Source: Halobacteroidaceae bacterium
Lineage (GTDB): Bacteria; Bacillota; Halanaerobiia; B1SED10-174
NCBI GenBank assembly: GCA_003554585.1
Contig: PWGV01000078.1
Coordinates: forward strand, 1 to 34,385
Direction of reading: 5' to 3'
Length of the DNA stretch: 34,385 bases
A model generated the notes under the pieces. The model saw nothing but the letters and a program-made list of their open reading frames with translations, was not told the origin of the DNA and did no database searches. Positions within the stretch are counted from its first letter, which is position 1. Every line of letters begins with the position of its first letter. Positions 22,476 to 31,377 of the stretch are shown here, piece by piece. The position numbers and the translations under genes are program-made.

Positions 22476-23459
22476 TTATTGACTGGCTTTTTTTTGCGCC
22501 TTGATCTGCTCTGTCCAGACGCCAATTCGGCTTAATCTCTTCCAGCGACGGGTTAAAAGCTCCGAAGAATCCATTTTTTGTAAAAAAGGCACAATTTCTT
22601 TTAAATGCTCTTCCAATTTTTTCTGTATTTCCTGAGAATTCAATTGACAGCCCCCACTTGGTTCGGGGATAATGGCATCGATAACCCCCGCTACTTTTAA
22701 ATCTTCAGCGGTCAATTTCAATGATCGAGCTGCTTCCTCGGCTTTCCCCGGATCTTTCCAGAGGATAGAGGCACATCCTTCAGGAGATATTACAGAATAA
22801 ACAGCGTTTTCAAACATACTCACCCAGTCTCCAACTGCAAGAGCCAGGGCTCCACCGCTTCCCCCCTCACCTGTTACAATTACAACAACCGGAACCCTTA
22901 GACCACTCATTTCCTTTAGATTCCTGGCAATTGCCTCTCCCTGTCCTCTTTCCTCCGCACCCAGGCCGGGATAGGCTCCAGGGGTATCGATAAAAGTAAT
23001 AATGGGCCGGTTGAATTTTTCGGCCTGCTCCATCAATCTAAGGGCCTTGCGGTAACCTTCCGGGTGGGGCATTCCAAAGTTACGGGAAATATTTTCCTTG
23101 GTTGAACGTCCTTTTTGATGACCAATTACGGTAACAGGTTGTTTCCCAAGCCGGCCGATACCTCCGATTATTGCCGGATCATCGCCAAAAAGGCGGTCTC
23201 CGTGCAACTCGGTAAAATCGCTACAGACCATTTCAATATAGTCCTGGGTTGTAGGTCTTTGCATATTGCGGGCAAGCTTAACTCTTTGCCAGGGGGTTAT
23301 TTCAGAGAAATATTCTTCGCGAATTTTCCTTGCTTTTTCCTGGAGAGATTTAATTTCCTCGCTCAAATCCATTTCCTGTTCCCTGGCAAAAGCCTGTAGA
23401 TCCTTAATTTTTTGTTCCAGATGTGCGAGTTGCTTTTCTCCACTAGCCAATCTTTTCAC
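22476..23459 (-). CDS. accA: Acetyl-CoA carboxylase carboxyltransferase subunit alpha
   Basis: A 327-residue alpha subunit of the carboxyltransferase that passes CO2 from biotin to acetyl-CoA. Recognised blocks: PWQRVKLARNMQRPTTQDYI, FTELHGDRLFGDDPAIIGGIG, RNFGMPHPEGYRKALRLM, ITFIDTPGAYPGLGAEERGQ and GEGGSGGALALAVGDWV (oxyanion and CoA-binding region). The start is GTG at 23459, overlapping accD by 17 bases; a TTG at 23450 has better spacing from AAGGGGG and is the alternative. It is last in the operon. Confidence 0.95.
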   Translation of the reverse strand: MKRLASGEKQLAHLEQKIKDLQAFAREQEMDLSEEIKSLQEKARKIREEYFSEITPWQRVKLARNMQRPTTQDYIEMVCSDFTELHGDRLFGDDPAIIGGIGRLGKQPVTVIGHQKGRSTKENISRNFGMPHPEGYRKALRLMEQAEKFNRPIITFIDTPGAYPGLGAEERGQGEAIARNLKEMSGLRVPVVVIVTGEGGSGGALALAVGDWVSMFENAVYSVISPEGCASILWKDPGKAEEAARSLKLTAEDLKVAGVIDAIIPEPSGGCQLNSQEIQKKLEEHLKEIVPFLQKMDSSELLTRRWKRLSRIGVWTEQIKAQKKASQ

Positions 23460-24291
23460 CCCCTTGATGCAATTGCAAGAGCAGGGTGAGTTCTTTTTTC
23501 ATCTTTTTCCGCTCCACTATTCGGTCAATAAATCCGTGTTCAAGCAAAAATTCTGCCCTTTGAAATCCTTCGGGGAGTTGTTGTCCTATGGTCTGCTGAA
23601 TAACCCTGGGGCCTGCAAAACCGATAAGGGAACCTGGTTCGGCAATATTAATATCACCGAGCATTGCAAAACTTGCTGTTACACCTCCGGTTGTGGGATG
23701 GGTCAGCACCGAGATATATAAAAGACCGGCATCAGAAAAGCGGGCAAGGGCATTACTGGTTTTTGCCATCTGCATAAGGGAATAAATGCTTTCCTGCATC
23801 CGGGCTCCTCCCGAAGCCGAAAAAATAATAAGAGGTTTTTTGAGTTCCCGGGCTTTATCAACTAGCCTGGTAATTTTTTCTCCCACTACCGAACCCATAC
23901 TTCCCAGCATGAAATCAGGAGCCATAATTCCCAGGCCAACCTCAATCCCGCTAATTTTCCCAAAACCGGTAATAACAGCTTCATTCAAACCTGATTTTTC
24001 TCGAACCTGTTCCAGTTTTTCTCCATACCCGGGAAAATCCAGGGGGTCAAGAGATATTAACTCCCGGTTAATTTCTCGAAAGGTTCCTTCATCTACTATC
24101 TGCTTTAATCTCTGCTTTGCAGGCAGGGAGAAATGGTGACCACAACGATCGCAGACTTTTAATTTCTGGGAAAGGTCCTTATCAATATGAACATGCTTAC
24201 AGGCAGGACATTTGCTGGCTATATTTTTGGGAACATTCTTAATCTCCCTTGTCCCCACCTGGCTATAGCGGGTTTTACGGAAAAGTGCCAT
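23443..24291 (-). CDS. accD: Acetyl-CoA carboxylase carboxyltransferase subunit beta
   Basis: A 282-residue beta subunit with the N-terminal four-Cys zinc ribbon (C28, C31, C47, C50 in CPAC and CDRC) and the crotonase-like carboxyltransferase domain (GGARMQESIYSLMQMAK, LTHPTTGGVTASFAMLGD, IGFAGPRVIQQT). The ATG at 24291 lies 10 bases after AGGAGG and just past the accC stop. It forms the alpha2-beta2 carboxyltransferase with the next gene's product. Confidence 0.95.
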   Translation of the reverse strand: MALFRKTRYSQVGTREIKNVPKNIASKCPACKHVHIDKDLSQKLKVCDRCGHHFSLPAKQRLKQIVDEGTFREINRELISLDPLDFPGYGEKLEQVREKSGLNEAVITGFGKISGIEVGLGIMAPDFMLGSMGSVVGEKITRLVDKARELKKPLIIFSASGGARMQESIYSLMQMAKTSNALARFSDAGLLYISVLTHPTTGGVTASFAMLGDINIAEPGSLIGFAGPRVIQQTIGQQLPEGFQRAEFLLEHGFIDRIVERKKMKKELTLLLQLHQGGEKIG

Positions 24292-24293
24292 AA

Positions 24294-25649
24294 TCAAACG
24301 CCCTCCTTACCTTCAATTAATCCGGGCAAAAAACCGGTATCATAATTTCCGGAGCAAAATTGCTCATTTTCCAAAATAATTTGATAAAGATCAATCGGGC
24401 TGGGTACACCCTTAAGGCTTATTTCCCCTAAGGCCCTGCGCATTCTGTTCCGGGCTTCTTCTCTATCTGCCCCCCAGGTAATTATTTTGGCCAGTAGAGA
24501 ATCATAATGGGGAAGTACCCGGTATCCTGAATAAATAAAAGTATCCACCCTGACTCCCGGGCCCCCAGGTGGGATCCACTCCGAAATCAATCCCGCTCGG
24601 GGCAAAAAATTCTGGGCTGGGTCCTCCGCATTAATACGGCATTCCATTGCTGCTCCCTCCAATTTAATATCTTCCTGCTGGAGGTCGAGCTCTTCCCCTG
24701 CAGCTATTTGCAGTTGTGCTTTAACCAGATCAATTCCAGTAATCATTTCCGTAACAGGATGTTCAACCTGGATCCGGGTATTCATTTCCATGAAGTAAAA
24801 ATTCCCCCCGGCATCCAGCAAAAATTCAACAGTTCCGGCCCCAGTATAATCCACCGCCCGGGCAGCCCTTACGGCAGCATCACCCATTTTCTCTCGCAGA
24901 ACCTGGTCCAGGACAGGACAGGGAGCTTCCTCAATTAATTTTTGATGCCGGCGTTGGATGGAACAATCCCTCTCCCCCAGGTGGATAACATTCCCATAAT
25001 TATCGGCCAGGATCTGGACTTCTACGTGGCGGGGGCGAGAAATATATTTTTCCAGGTAAATCTGGGGATTGGAAAAAGCTTTTTCTGCCTCACTCCTGGT
25101 AAGGGAGAAAGATTTTGCCATTAAAGAAGACTCTTCTACCAGGCGCATCCCTTTGCCCCCGCCCCCCGCAGCAGCCTTCAGCATAATGGGATAGCCAACT
25201 TCGCCAGCAACTTTTGTTGCCTCCTGGGCATCTTCAAGACCCTCCTTACTTCCGGGGACTATGGGAACACCGGCTTTTTTCATCAGTTTGCGCGCCCTCT
25301 CTTTATTGCCCATTTCTTCAATAGCCCGGGGCGGCGGGCCAATAAAAATCAACCCGCACTGCTGGCAGAGCTCGGCAAAGGTCGAGTTTTCAGCAAGGAA
25401 ACCGTAACCGGGGTGAATGGCATCAACCCCGGCTCCTATTGCAGTGGAAATAATATTTTGCATATTTAAATAACTATCCTGAGCTGAAGGTGGTCCTATA
25501 CAATAGGCTTCCGGGGCCAGTTTTACATGGAGGGATTCTTCATCCCCCCGAGAATAAACGGCTACGGGTTCAATACCCAGTTCCAGGCAGGCCCGAATTA
25601 CCCTTACCGCTATTTCTCCTCTGTTGGCAATTAAAACTTTTCGAATCAT
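24294..25649 (-). CDS. accC: Acetyl-CoA carboxylase biotin carboxylase subunit
   Basis: A 451-residue ATP-grasp enzyme that carboxylates the biotin carried by AccB. It shows the N-terminal [31 protein letters not shown], the glycine-rich ATP loop [32 protein letters not shown] and [13 protein letters not shown] with catalytic Glu/Arg residues. Length is standard. Its ATG overlaps the accB stop by four bases (ATGA), and accD starts two bases after its own stop. Confidence 0.96.
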   Translation of the reverse strand: MIRKVLIANRGEIAVRVIRACLELGIEPVAVYSRGDEESLHVKLAPEAYCIGPPSAQDSYLNMQNIISTAIGAGVDAIHPGYGFLAENSTFAELCQQCGLIFIGPPPRAIEEMGNKERARKLMKKAGVPIVPGSKEGLEDAQEATKVAGEVGYPIMLKAAAGGGGKGMRLVEESSLMAKSFSLTRSEAEKAFSNPQIYLEKYISRPRHVEVQILADNYGNVIHLGERDCSIQRRHQKLIEEAPCPVLDQVLREKMGDAAVRAARAVDYTGAGTVEFLLDAGGNFYFMEMNTRIQVEHPVTEMITGIDLVKAQLQIAAGEELDLQQEDIKLEGAAMECRINAEDPAQNFLPRAGLISEWIPPGGPGVRVDTFIYSGYRVLPHYDSLLAKIITWGADREEARNRMRRALGEISLKGVPSPIDLYQIILENEQFCSGNYDTGFLPGLIEGKEGV

Positions 25650-26140
25650 GATTTCACCTTAATTCGAAAAAGGGGTTGTCCGTATTCAACCATTTCTCCA
25701 TTTTCAACGAGAATTTCAACTATTTCCCCGGAAAGTTCTGCTTTGATTTCATTCATAAGTTTCATCGCTTCCAGAATGCAAAGGGTATCCTCTGGTTTTA
25801 CAATGTCTGCCACCTGGACAAATGGTTCATCTTCAGGTGATGGAGCACGGTAGAAAGTCCCTACCATCGGGGCATTCACTTCAATCAGGTTTTTATCTGG
25901 TGTTTTTTCAATCGAAGCCTCTTCTTCAGTGCTTTCCTTTTTTGTTTTGCTCTCCAGACCGGGGGGAGTTGAAATTTCCATTTCTACTGGTCTCCCCCGG
26001 GACAGGGAAATACGAAACCCTTCATTCTCGAGAGTAAATTCAGAAAAATCACTATTTTTTATCGCCTCAATCAACTTGATAATTTCCTCAGTTTTGATCG
26101 GAATCACCTCCAGCAAAAAGGGCAAATTTAAGTTTTCCAT
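25646..26140 (-). CDS. accB: Biotin carboxyl carrier protein of acetyl-CoA carboxylase
   Basis: The listed 164-residue frame ends in a biotinyl domain with EAMKLMNE (biotinylated Lys) and the exposed [18 protein letters not shown] thumb typical of bacterial AccB; a Pro/Glu-rich linker precedes it. The start is uncertain. The ATG at 26140 lies 52 bases inside fabZ and adds 14 residues ([14 protein letters not shown]) not expected for AccB. A GGAGGTG site sits ahead of the codon ATC at 26098, after which [20 protein letters not shown] matches the usual AccB N terminus. A rare ATC/ATT start, or the internal GTG at 26107, is therefore possible. Confidence 0.9.
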   Translation of the reverse strand: MENLNLPFLLEVIPIKTEEIIKLIEAIKNSDFSEFTLENEGFRISLSRGRPVEMEISTPPGLESKTKKESTEEEASIEKTPDKNLIEVNAPMVGTFYRAPSPEDEPFVQVADIVKPEDTLCILEAMKLMNEIKAELSGEIVEILVENGEMVEYGQPLFRIKVKS

Positions 26141-26534
26141 CTACAACTGTTTTGCCCTCTACTGTAGCCCTGCCCCGGCCCACACCAAAAGTTTTTTTGG
26201 CCCGAATTATTTCAATTTCAAGCTCAACAGTGTCCCCGGGACGCACCTGTCTCCTGAACTTAACCTGGTCCAGGCCGGCGAAAAGAGGAATATAACCCTG
26301 CAGATTCTCCTGCGAAAGGACAACCACAGACCCCAGCTGGGCCAGGGCTTCTGTTAAAAGGACCCCTGGAAAAACAGGGTAATCCGGGAAATGCCCTTCC
26401 AGCCAGATTTGAGCCGGCCCAATCTCCAGTTTACCCCTGCCCCTGATTCCGGGTTCCAGTTCGGTGACCTCATCCAGAAACAAAAAAGGTTCCCGGTGAG
26501 GAATTATTGTTTTAATTTCTTCCTGGGTTAACAT
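26088..26534 (-). CDS. fabZ: 3-hydroxyacyl-ACP dehydratase FabZ
   Basis: A 148-residue hot-dog-fold dehydratase of the elongation cycle. Catalytic His48 lies in [13 protein letters not shown] and Glu62 in [10 protein letters not shown]; the N-terminal [14 protein letters not shown] is the standard FabZ opening. The ATG at 26534 comes one base after the fabF stop, and the GTGGGT sequence upstream is only a modest binding site, implying coupling. A longer reading frame into fabF is rejected because it adds 40 residues foreign to the family. Confidence 0.94.
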   Translation of the reverse strand: MLTQEEIKTIIPHREPFLFLDEVTELEPGIRGRGKLEIGPAQIWLEGHFPDYPVFPGVLLTEALAQLGSVVVLSQENLQGYIPLFAGLDQVKFRRQVRPGDTVELEIEIIRAKKTFGVGRGRATVEGKTVVDGKLKFALFAGGDSDQN

Positions 26535-26535
26535 T

Positions 26536-27777
26536 TTATTCAACCCACTTTTCCACTGCCAGGGAGGCGTTGTGCCCCCCAAATCCCAGGGAATTTGAAA
26601 GGGCTCGATTAATTTCAACCTGACGGGTTCCATCGGAGACATAATCCAGGTCACAATCCGGGTCAGGATTGGTAAGGTTTATGGTCGGGTGCACACGTCC
26701 TTCCTGGAGAGTTTTTATTGTAGCAATAAATTCTACTGCTCCGGCTGCCCCCATGAGATGCCCCAGCATTGACTTGGAAGAATTGATTACCATTTTGAAC
26801 GCCTGCTCTCCACAAACCCGCTTAATTGATCCCGTTTCCAGGCGATCATTGTACTCCGTGCTAGTTCCGTGGGCATTAATATAATCAACCTGTTCCGGGG
26901 CCCAACCTGCATCCTGTATCGCACGCGCCATGGCCCTTGCTCCTCCCTCACCCTGGGGGTCGGGTTGAACCTGATGGTAGGCATCGCCTACAGACCCGTA
27001 ACCCTTAATCTCAGCAAGGATGGTTGCTCCTCTTTTTTGAGCACTTTCCAAACTTTCTAAAATTAAGATCCCTGCGCCCTCACCCATCACAAAACCATCT
27101 CTTTCGGCATCAAAAGGTCTGCTGGCCTTTTGAGGCTCATCGTTACGGGTGGAAAGAGCACGAGCAGAACAAAAACCTCCCAGTCCCATTGGGGTGATGG
27201 AGGCTTCAGTTCCACCGGTTACCATGATATCCGCATCTCCCCAGGCGATGGAACGGAAAGCTCCACCAATAGCGTCGGTCCCTGTCGCGCAGGCACTCAC
27301 AACTGAAGTGACGGGGCCTTTAAGGCCCAGATTGATAGAAATATTACCAGCGGCCATATTCCCGATCATCATAGGGACAAAGAAGGGACTGATCCGGCGG
27401 CTTCCTTTTTCCAGATAATTGCTGTGCTGCTCTTCGAGGGTCTCCAGTCCCCCAATACCCGAACCCACTAAAACACCAACTGTAGTGGGATCAGGCTTAT
27501 GTTTGTCCAGTCCAGCCATTTCCCAGGCCTGATAGGCTGCTGCCAGTCCATACTGGACGAACCGGTCCAATCTTTTGGCTTCCCGTTTATCAATGTATTT
27601 TGTTGGATCAAAGTTTTTTACTTCGCCCCCGATTTTTGTGGAGAAACCATCTGTATCAAAGCGGGTAATCTGGTCAACCCCGCTTTTACCCTGTAAAAGG
27701 TTTTGCCATGTACTCTCCACATCATTGCCGAGAGGTGTTATTGCACCCATACCAGTTATTACAACCCTACGGCCCAT
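26536..27777 (-). CDS. fabF: Beta-ketoacyl-ACP synthase II FabF
   Basis: A 413-residue condensing enzyme with the Cys-His-His triad: C163 in VSACATGTDAIG, His in INAHGTSTEYND and His in SKSMLGHLMGAAG. It opens with RRVVITGMGAITPLG and ends NSLGFGGHNASL. The ATG at 27777 is seven bases from AAGGGGG. It lies directly downstream of acpP, whose product it uses. Confidence 0.96.
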   Translation of the reverse strand: MGRRVVITGMGAITPLGNDVESTWQNLLQGKSGVDQITRFDTDGFSTKIGGEVKNFDPTKYIDKREAKRLDRFVQYGLAAAYQAWEMAGLDKHKPDPTTVGVLVGSGIGGLETLEEQHSNYLEKGSRRISPFFVPMMIGNMAAGNISINLGLKGPVTSVVSACATGTDAIGGAFRSIAWGDADIMVTGGTEASITPMGLGGFCSARALSTRNDEPQKASRPFDAERDGFVMGEGAGILILESLESAQKRGATILAEIKGYGSVGDAYHQVQPDPQGEGGARAMARAIQDAGWAPEQVDYINAHGTSTEYNDRLETGSIKRVCGEQAFKMVINSSKSMLGHLMGAAGAVEFIATIKTLQEGRVHPTINLTNPDPDCDLDYVSDGTRQVEINRALSNSLGFGGHNASLAVEKWVE

Positions 27778-27796
27778 CAAAAAACCCCCTTATGAT

Positions 27797-28024
27797 CTAC
27801 TGGCTCTCGATATATTTGATGGCATCGCCAACGGTTGAGAGCTTTTCTGCCTCCTCGTCCGGAATCTCCAGGTCAAACTCATCTTCAAGATCCATAATAA
27901 GTTCCACAATATCCAGGGAATCCGCACCAAGATCATCAATAAACCTGGCCTCAGGTGTAACTTCCGAAGCATCCACTCCAAGTTTTTCAATAATTAAGCT
28001 GACCAAACGCTCTTGAATATCCAT
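27797..28024 (-). CDS. acpP: Acyl carrier protein
   Basis: A 75-residue acidic carrier protein. Ser36 in [12 protein letters not shown] is the phosphopantetheine attachment site. The sequence is a standard four-helix ACP with EKLGVD near the start and [17 protein letters not shown] at the end. The ATG at 28024 follows GGAGGAGG. Confidence 0.97.
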   Translation of the reverse strand: MDIQERLVSLIIEKLGVDASEVTPEARFIDDLGADSLDIVELIMDLEDEFDLEIPDEEAEKLSTVGDAIKYIESQ

Positions 28025-28047
28025 GATCAACCTCCTCCAAATTAGTA

Positions 28048-29013
28048 TTAGATTAAGACCTTTTCTTTATAACCAACCTGGTCAGAATTGAGTCCCCCCA
28101 GAACCTTATAAAGGCTGGCCAGATCAGAACACTGATAGGGCCTTTTTTTCCGATCAACAGCACAAACAAAAGAAGATAATGCTTTTCCTTCTCCAATTAC
28201 AATTATGGGATCAAATTCCCCTTCCGCTATTCCCCTCATGGTTTTGCTCCAAAAAACTGGGGCGGAGATTTGTTTTAGCAAAAGTTCTTTTATTTCTCCA
28301 GGCTCTGAAACATTCTCCCCGGTAACATTAGAATAAAATTTGCAGCAGGGAACTTTAAATTCTATATCCTCTAAGTACCTGGCAAGCTCTTTTCCCGCTT
28401 TTTCCATTAGTTCGGAATGAAAGGGCCCGCTTACCCTCAGTGGGACAACTTTCTGCGCCCCTGCTTCTTTTAACATTTTCATGCCCTTTTTTACCGAACC
28501 CATTTCTCCTGATACAACAACCTGGGAAGGCGAATTATAGTTGGCAACCTGTAAAACTCCTTCAACCTGTTCGCAAACCTTCTCAATTTCTTCTGGTTCC
28601 ATACCAATAACAGCAGCCATACCGCCCTTACCGGTGGGAAAAGCTTTTTCCATTAACTGCCCTCTTACCCTGACAAGTTGGACTGCATCTGTGAATTCTA
28701 TTACTCCAGCAGCAACGAGAGAAGTTATTTCTCCCAGACTGTGTCCTGCAACAGCACTTGGTTTAAGATAAAAACTACGAATAATTTCAAAAGCGGCTAT
28801 GCTTGTTGCCAAAATAGCAGGCTGGGCATTATATGTTTTTTGCAATTCCTCTTCCGGACCAGAAAAGCAGAGTTCTTTTAAATCGAAACCCAAAACCTCG
28901 TTAGCCTTGTCAAAAACCTCTCTCGCCCGGGAAAAATGGTTATAAAATTCTTTTCCCATTCCTACTTCCTGAGATCCCTGCCCCGGAAAAAGAAAGGCCA
29001 GTTTCTTACCCAT
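28048..29013 (-). CDS. fabD: Malonyl-CoA:ACP transacylase FabD
   Basis: A 321-residue transacylase that loads malonate on ACP. It has [12 protein letters not shown] (10-20), the nucleophile Ser92 in [11 protein letters not shown], the substrate-binding Arg in VRGQLMEKA, and PFHSELM with the catalytic His. The ATG at 29013 lies nine bases after AAGGAG. The C terminus (about residues 275-321) is slightly longer than in typical FabD and rich in Lys/Cys. Confidence 0.95.
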   Translation of the reverse strand: MGKKLAFLFPGQGSQEVGMGKEFYNHFSRAREVFDKANEVLGFDLKELCFSGPEEELQKTYNAQPAILATSIAAFEIIRSFYLKPSAVAGHSLGEITSLVAAGVIEFTDAVQLVRVRGQLMEKAFPTGKGGMAAVIGMEPEEIEKVCEQVEGVLQVANYNSPSQVVVSGEMGSVKKGMKMLKEAGAQKVVPLRVSGPFHSELMEKAGKELARYLEDIEFKVPCCKFYSNVTGENVSEPGEIKELLLKQISAPVFWSKTMRGIAEGEFDPIIVIGEGKALSSFVCAVDRKKRPYQCSDLASLYKVLGGLNSDQVGYKEKVLI

Positions 29014-29027
29014 TATTTCCAACTCCT

Positions 29028-29966
29028 TTAAAATAATTTATCAAGCCTGTATCTGGTCTCGCGAGCTTCAGAAATAATATCCTCAATAACCTCCGCCACC
29101 GGTCTAATTGATTTAATTAAAGCTGCAGATTGACCCGCCATTAGGCTTCCCAGTTCCAGATTTCCTTCCTGAACAGCTTCTCTTAAGCTACCGGCAGCAA
29201 GCTTCTCAAACTCTTCAGGAGAGGCGTCTTCCCGGTCCATTTTTTCCAGTTCTTTTACCAGTTTATTCTCAAGGCAGCGAACCGGCCGGTTCAAACTTTT
29301 CCCGGTAACCGTGGTGCTTCTCTCCTTGGCTTTTAGTATGGCCTTTTTATAATTCTCATGCACATTGCACTCCTGAGTACAAACAAAAACAGTTCCCAGC
29401 TGGACTCCTTCGGCTCCAAGGGCTAAAGCTGCCGTAAAACCCCTTCCATCGGCAATACCTCCTGCAGCAATAACGGGCATCTCAATTTCCTTGGCCAAAA
29501 GAGCCACCAGGACCATCGTAGAAACGTCACCCACGTGTCCACCTGCTTCTCCACCTTCCGCAATTATTCCCGCTATTGGGTACCTGGATAATCGCTTGGC
29601 AAGAGCAAGGGTAGGAGCTACGGGGAAAACTTTGATCCTTGCCTTAGCGAATTTCTCCATATATTTTCCGGGATTTCCCGCTCCTGTTGTAACAACATCT
29701 ACCCTTTCTGAGCAGACAATATCGACTATTTCTTCTACCTCGGGGGACATTAGCATAATATTGACCCCGAAGGGTTTGCTCGTAAGTTTACGGGCCTTTT
29801 TTATCTCCTCTCGAACCCAAGAGCCAGGGGCATTTCCTGCCCCAATTATTCCCAGTCCGCCTGCGTTGGAAACCGCTGCAGCGAGTTCAGCATCGGAAAC
29901 CCAGGCCATTCCTCCTTGAAAAAGAGGGTACTTAATCCCAAGCATTTTGGTAATCTCGGTCTTCAT
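29028..29966 (-). CDS. fabK: Enoyl-ACP reductase FabK (FMN-dependent)
   Basis: A 312-residue TIM-barrel flavoenzyme of the nitronate-monooxygenase/FabK group. Blocks include PLFQGGMAWVSDAELAAAVS, GGLGIIGAG, KPFGVNIMLMSP, the active-site region AEGGEAGGHVG and PVIAAGGIADGRG, and MAGQSAALIKSIRP near the end. Its place between fabH and fabD argues for enoyl reduction, not nitronate oxidation. It carries out the step that FabI does in many bacteria. The ATG has an AAAGGAGG site. Confidence 0.93.
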   Translation of the reverse strand: MKTEITKMLGIKYPLFQGGMAWVSDAELAAAVSNAGGLGIIGAGNAPGSWVREEIKKARKLTSKPFGVNIMLMSPEVEEIVDIVCSERVDVVTTGAGNPGKYMEKFAKARIKVFPVAPTLALAKRLSRYPIAGIIAEGGEAGGHVGDVSTMVLVALLAKEIEMPVIAAGGIADGRGFTAALALGAEGVQLGTVFVCTQECNVHENYKKAILKAKERSTTVTGKSLNRPVRCLENKLVKELEKMDREDASPEEFEKLAAGSLREAVQEGNLELGSLMAGQSAALIKSIRPVAEVIEDIISEARETRYRLDKLF

Positions 29967-29989
29967 ACCCTGCCTCCTTTATTTTCTCC

Positions 29990-30970
29990 TTAATTCCATT
30001 CCAAAACCGCAGCGGCCCAGGATAGACCGGCTCCAAAACCAGAAAGGACTATAATATCTCCCCTTTTTACCTTACCTTCGGCTACAGCTTCATAAAGAGC
30101 AAGGGGTATAGAAGCTCCCGATGTGTTCCCATAGCGCTCCAGGTTCATGTAAACCTTTTCTTCCGGCAGTCCCAGTTTTCGACCAGCGGCATCAATTATC
30201 CTTTTATTGGCCTGATGGGGAATAAAAAGGTCTATATCTTCATTTGATAGGCCACCCATTTCCAGAGCTTTTAAGGCAGCCTTCCCCATAGCTTTTACGG
30301 CAAATTTGAAAACCTGATTTCCATCCATTCGAATATAATGTAGCCTGCGAGCTACTGTATCCTGGGAGGCAGGCAGTCTCGATCCCCCCGCAGGGAGATC
30401 CAAAAATTTTCCTCCTGCTCCATCGGAACCCAGATCAAAACCAAGTATTCCACCCTTTTCAACTGGTTCCAGAACACACGCTCCGGCACCGTCTCCAAAA
30501 AGGACACAAGTATTGCGATCTTCCCAGTCTGTGATTTTGGAAAGTGTTTCTGCACCAACTATCAAAACTTTATTATAGGCTCCCGCTGAAATGAATTGGC
30601 CTCCGGTCACCAGGGCGTAAACAAATCCGGAACAACCTGCTTCCAGATCAAAGGCAGCGGAATTTTTGGCTCCAAGCCTGTCCTGCAGAAGACAAGCAGT
30701 TGCTGGAAAAAGCATGTCCGGGGTGACAGTTGCAACAATTATCAGGCCTAACTCTTCAGGCTCAACACCTGCACTAGCAAGGGCGTTTTCTGCAGCTTCA
30801 ACGCAAAGATCCAGGGTGGTCTGGTCTTCCCCGGCAATTCTTCTTTCCATTATTCCAGTTCTTGTCCTGATCCATTCGTCGGTTGTTTCAATCATCTTTT
30901 CCAAATCCCGATTTGTTAGAACTTTATCCGGGATGGAAATACCCAAACCACTGATTCCAGTGCGCAGCAT
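29990..30970 (-). CDS. fabH: Beta-ketoacyl-ACP synthase III FabH
   Basis: A 326-residue initiating condensing enzyme. The triad is C113 (LEAGCSGF), H252 (FIPHQANKRI) and N281 (YGNTSGAS). GISGLGISIPDKVLTN at the N terminus and DEWIRTRTGIMERR are family blocks. The ATG at 30970 follows AAAGGAG; the longer frame starting at 31006 would begin near the transcription start and is rejected. It is the first gene of the operon, about 36 bases from the predicted transcript start. Confidence 0.96.
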   Translation of the reverse strand: MLRTGISGLGISIPDKVLTNRDLEKMIETTDEWIRTRTGIMERRIAGEDQTTLDLCVEAAENALASAGVEPEELGLIIVATVTPDMLFPATACLLQDRLGAKNSAAFDLEAGCSGFVYALVTGGQFISAGAYNKVLIVGAETLSKITDWEDRNTCVLFGDGAGACVLEPVEKGGILGFDLGSDGAGGKFLDLPAGGSRLPASQDTVARRLHYIRMDGNQVFKFAVKAMGKAALKALEMGGLSNEDIDLFIPHQANKRIIDAAGRKLGLPEEKVYMNLERYGNTSGASIPLALYEAVAEGKVKRGDIIVLSGFGAGLSWAAAVLEWN

Positions 30971-31012
30971 TTTTCCATCTCCTTTTTTCGGGCATTCCTG
31001 GAACATTGACTA

Positions 31013-31041
31013 ATTATACAAACGCCATTTTTTTATGTCAA
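31013..31041 (-). promoter_or_regulatory. Consensus sigma-A promoter of the fatty-acid operon
   Basis: On the minus strand TTGACA (31036-31041) and TATAAT (31013-31018) are both perfect and are separated by 17 bases. This is as strong a housekeeping promoter as the sequence can show and fits constitutive expression of all ten fab/acc genes. No FapR- or FabT-like inverted repeat is evident around it. Confidence 0.9.
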
Positions 31042-31377
31042 CAAGGCGAACAGTAGTAAAAAAAGAAGAAAATACTAAAAAAGACGATAAACAGAACCTT
31101 AAACTTTAAAAAAAGCCCTACAACCGCTTCAAAACCCTATAAAAGGCAAAATCAGGCCCACTTCTCCCCGCTAAAGTTCGAACAACCCCCTGGTACCCTG
31201 GGTTTCCCCCGGAAAAAGAAGGTAAAAAATTAGTCTATTGGTATTTTTTCCCTTTTTATTTCAAAAAACATGGGTGTAGTATAATGTTTTTCTTGTTTTT
31301 CCTCTTTTTTAGACATTTTTTTAGAATTTGTAGTATAAAAGTATGGACAAAAAATTTTTTTCTGGTAAAATAAAAAT
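31042..31377. other. Intergenic region between the fab promoter and the transposase-like gene
   Basis: This gap of about 335 bases has no convincing coding frame. The part next to the fab promoter is A-rich; the middle (about 31160-31215) is GC-richer with short imperfect palindromes around CCCTGGTACCCTGGG; the last 120 bases are very T-rich. A TATAAT at 31280-31285 and a TATAAA at 31334-31339 could serve the downstream + strand gene, but neither has a good -35. Confidence 0.5.
31275..31338 (+). repeat. Direct repeat TGTAGTATAA upstream of the transposase-like gene
   Basis: TGTAGTATAA occurs at 31275-31284 and again at 31329-31338, 54 bases apart. Each copy contains a -10-like TATAA element, so they may be tandem promoters or the trace of an element end. 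No matching inverted copy was found after the gene. Confidence 0.4.

Noticed and set aside
30985-31045. FapR or FabT site at the fab promoter
   Set aside because: No inverted repeat of the expected sequence is present around the -10 or the start site.
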